A DNA stretch of 64,000 nucleotides, taken from the NCBI RefSeq assembly GCF_017874425.1, contig NZ_JAGGLL010000007.1:62001-126000 (forward strand). The letters are read 5' to 3'. The number at the start of each line of letters is the position of its first letter. Within the stretch, counting starts at the first letter, position 1. A program made the position numbers and the translations under genes. This document shows positions 62,194 through 64,000 of this stretch, in pieces. Origin of the DNA: Clostridium punense. Its GTDB lineage: Bacteria > Bacillota > Clostridia > Clostridiales > Clostridiaceae. The notes below the pieces were generated by a model that did no database searches, was not told where the DNA came from, and was given only the letters and a program-made list of their open reading frames with translations.

Positions 62194-63945
62194 TTACAGG
62201 CTTTTTATAATTTCAAAAAGTTCAATAGCAGCTTGCTTTGGTCCTTCTTTCTCTTTTCCATGGATACCAAGGCAAGTTTTAATTTGACCAACTTTTACAC
62301 CAGTTTTAAAAAACTCATTAAAGTAAAGGTCAATTAATTTATCTGTAGCCTCCATCTTTTGGTAGGGACCAAAGGGGTTGGCAAAGTAAGATTTTACTAA
62401 GCCTTTCTCGGAGGTGGTTCCTTTTGCCATCCTAGCTCCGTCTCTAAAAACTGGAATAGCCTCTTTAGGTGAATTAAAATACTCAATGGCCCTTGTATTT
62501 TCATCTAAGTCTTCATAATTATTGGCATAGAGAAATAAATCAATAGGGTAGCCTTTTAAAATATCTTTGTAAGTTGCGACTGGCATTACTAACCTAGCAT
62601 TTGTCTTATCAGGATTCATAAATATACTCCTATCAATTTCCTTGAAAGCATATCCTTGATCTAAGTCATCAAGTCTTACAAAAGCTCCTATTTCTGTGCC
62701 GTAACCTTTAGGTTTTTGACCACTTTTTCTAAGTTTTATTGAGCCCATATCGTCAAAAACAATAGTCATATCACTAATATAATCTTCACTAAGCCCTCTA
62801 AAGGCTTCTAGGCTTTCTGATTTGCCGGCTCCACTATCTCCCATGATGATTACATTTGCAGATTTCCCGTTTTTCATTACAATGTTAACCATAGCACCAT
62901 GAATAGGAAGATAACCCTTTTTAATCATTATTAAATTGTGTAGAGTTAAAGTCATCTTTTTCATATAGCCAAAGTAATCTATAGCTTCTCCATAGCTTAC
63001 ATAGCCAAGCATAATACCATTTTTAACATCATCGTAAAATACTGTCCTAACCTTTTCATAATCATCCTTTGCACCAAAAACATAAATAATGTCAGGTTTT
63101 TTACCTCTATAATCTTCTTCTCTAGCCATTTCAAATAAGTTACATAGTGTAACACCGTGAGCCATTAAGTCTCTATGAAAATATATAAAAGCAAGAAGCT
63201 CACCTACCAAAGCAGGATAGCAAAACCAGTGATCAGTATTTATATAGCAATCATTTAAAGGGTTTTTGAAGGTCTCATTGAATAAACCATCCCTAGTATT
63301 TTTCTTTGGATAGGTAATAAATGGGGTTTCAAGCATTATAGTATTTATAAAAGGAACATCCTCAAGTACCTCATATTCATAAGGACATGGCCACACTGTA
63401 TTATTTAAAATTAATCCTGCATTTGCGCCAGCAGAAATCTGACGATAAACAGTTGGCTCAGAAGACAAGATACTTGCTTGAACTTTTCTATAAAAATCTA
63501 AAATGAGTTTTGCAAACTTATTATTTGCCTCAATGAAACTAACAGAGGCTAAGCCATCAGTAATTTTATTGTTTTGAATTATTGAGTACCTTTCTAATCT
63601 TCTCCAAAACCCATATAGGTCATCTACAAGTTCAAAAAAAACATACCTATCTTTTAGGATTTTTTCATATCGTGGACTTAACCTTACAATTTCACTGGAT
63701 TTTAAAACTGTGAGTAATCTAAATAAGTCTACAAGCTCATCAGTAATTTCATCACTGTCAGTTTTCTCAATACTTTCACACAGGAACTTATAAACATTTG
63801 AATTTCTAGTTTTAACCTTATTGTAATAAGATAGAAGAACTCTTCTAAACCCATCGCTTTCTAGTAGCTTTTCAATAGTATCACAATATTTTGAGGAAAA
63901 ATTAATCATTACCTTATCATTGCTGAGAGAAAACTCTTTTTTCAT
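62194..63945 (-). CDS. divergent PEPCK/HPr-kinase-superfamily protein
   Basis: A 583-residue cytoplasmic protein. The P-loop GDSGAGKSES (369-378) is closer to that of HPr kinase (GDSGxGKSE) than to the PEPCK GxxGTGKTT loop. SDMTIVFDDMGSI follows, where HPr kinase has its conserved acidic pair. The N-terminal half has no clear motif. Similar clostridial proteins are often called phosphoenolpyruvate carboxykinase, but the usual PEPCK active-site blocks are not obvious here. I therefore leave the activity open: kinase or carboxykinase. The ATG follows AGGAGG. It ends the window without a same-strand neighbour. Confidence 0.65.
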   Translation of the reverse strand: MKKEFSLSNDKVMINFSSKYCDTIEKLLESDGFRRVLLSYYNKVKTRNSNVYKFLCESIEKTDSDEITDELVDLFRLLTVLKSSEIVRLSPRYEKILKDRYVFFELVDDLYGFWRRLERYSIIQNNKITDGLASVSFIEANNKFAKLILDFYRKVQASILSSEPTVYRQISAGANAGLILNNTVWPCPYEYEVLEDVPFINTIMLETPFITYPKKNTRDGLFNETFKNPLNDCYINTDHWFCYPALVGELLAFIYFHRDLMAHGVTLCNLFEMAREEDYRGKKPDIIYVFGAKDDYEKVRTVFYDDVKNGIMLGYVSYGEAIDYFGYMKKMTLTLHNLIMIKKGYLPIHGAMVNIVMKNGKSANVIIMGDSGAGKSESLEAFRGLSEDYISDMTIVFDDMGSIKLRKSGQKPKGYGTEIGAFVRLDDLDQGYAFKEIDRSIFMNPDKTNARLVMPVATYKDILKGYPIDLFLYANNYEDLDENTRAIEYFNSPKEAIPVFRDGARMAKGTTSEKGLVKSYFANPFGPYQKMEATDKLIDLYFNEFFKTGVKVGQIKTCLGIHGKEKEGPKQAAIELFEIIKSL

Positions 63946-64000
63946 AATTACCTCCTAAAAAATTATAATGATAAAAACTGTTAGGAATAGGACAACATAG

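Overview
The window looks like chromosomal DNA of a spore-forming Clostridium (sensu stricto) or a close relative. It is very AT-rich with AT-rich spacers, has strong AGGAGG-type ribosome sites, and carries clostridial and sporulation genes: SpoIIP, CotJABC, a DUF3787 spore protein, pyruvate:ferredoxin oxidoreductase and the SigI/RsgI pair. I see no rRNA, tRNA, CRISPR array, transposase or phage gene. The species is not determined.

Layout. (1) 4-10827: glycogen synthesis and turnover, in the order glgB, glgC, glgD, glgA, glgP and a GH13 glucanase, all on +. (2) 11109-16031: three cyclic-di-GMP-type proteins, two of them with broken GGDEF motifs. (3) 16287-18064: sigI-rsgI, an envelope or polysaccharide stress sigma factor and its membrane anti-sigma factor. 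(4) 18065-21700: a spacer with a possible gene remnant and a palindromic tandem repeat, a ykkC-family (guanidine-I type) riboswitch with its terminator in front of a MATE exporter, and a SpoIIP-type amidase flanked by copies of a dispersed repeat. (5) 22150-35252: a maltodextrin regulon with a promoter and two LacI-type operators, then malR, an msmX-like ATPase gene, malE, malF, malG, a GH31 alpha-glucosidase gene, malQ, a second glycogen phosphorylase gene and, separately, a ROK glucokinase gene. (6) 35685-38657: a response regulator, a histidine kinase and a secreted DUF2680-like protein, all on -. (7) 39224-46282: a Suv3-like RNA helicase, a 55-residue DUF3787 protein, PFOR and an HD-GYP protein. 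(8) 46506-47731: a three-gene cluster (DUF2089, SHOCT-like/YvlB-type, and an 86-residue protein) whose members share modules, preceded by a 27-bp palindrome. (9) 48093-55463: bacteriohemerythrin, PlsC, a TIM-barrel protein, a D-cysteine desulfhydrase-like enzyme, a second HD-GYP protein, a thermolysin-like protease and an HD hydrolase. (10) 55909-56947: cotJABC. (11) 57330-63945: a PAP2 phosphatase, an LTA-synthase-like enzyme, a polysaccharide deacetylase, an acyl-ACP thioesterase and a divergent PEPCK/HPr-kinase-fold protein.

How the genes work together. Regions 1 and 5 form a complete alpha-glucan economy. ADP-glucose is made by GlgC/GlgD, polymerised by GlgA, branched by GlgB and degraded by GlgP and the GH13 enzyme. 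Imported maltodextrins are processed by the GH31 enzyme, MalQ and the second phosphorylase, and free glucose is phosphorylated by the ROK kinase. Many other genes concern the envelope, signalling or sporulation.

The least explained signals are a terminator-shaped hairpin plus T8 inside the GH13 coding region, an exact 26-bp repeat found upstream of two genes 9 kb apart, a three-copy dispersed element beginning GAATGCAATAA, four GGGAACC-type hairpins at gene ends, the module-sharing DUF2089 cluster with its palindrome, and the PEPCK/HprK-like protein. All calls were made by reading the sequence; no database search was run.
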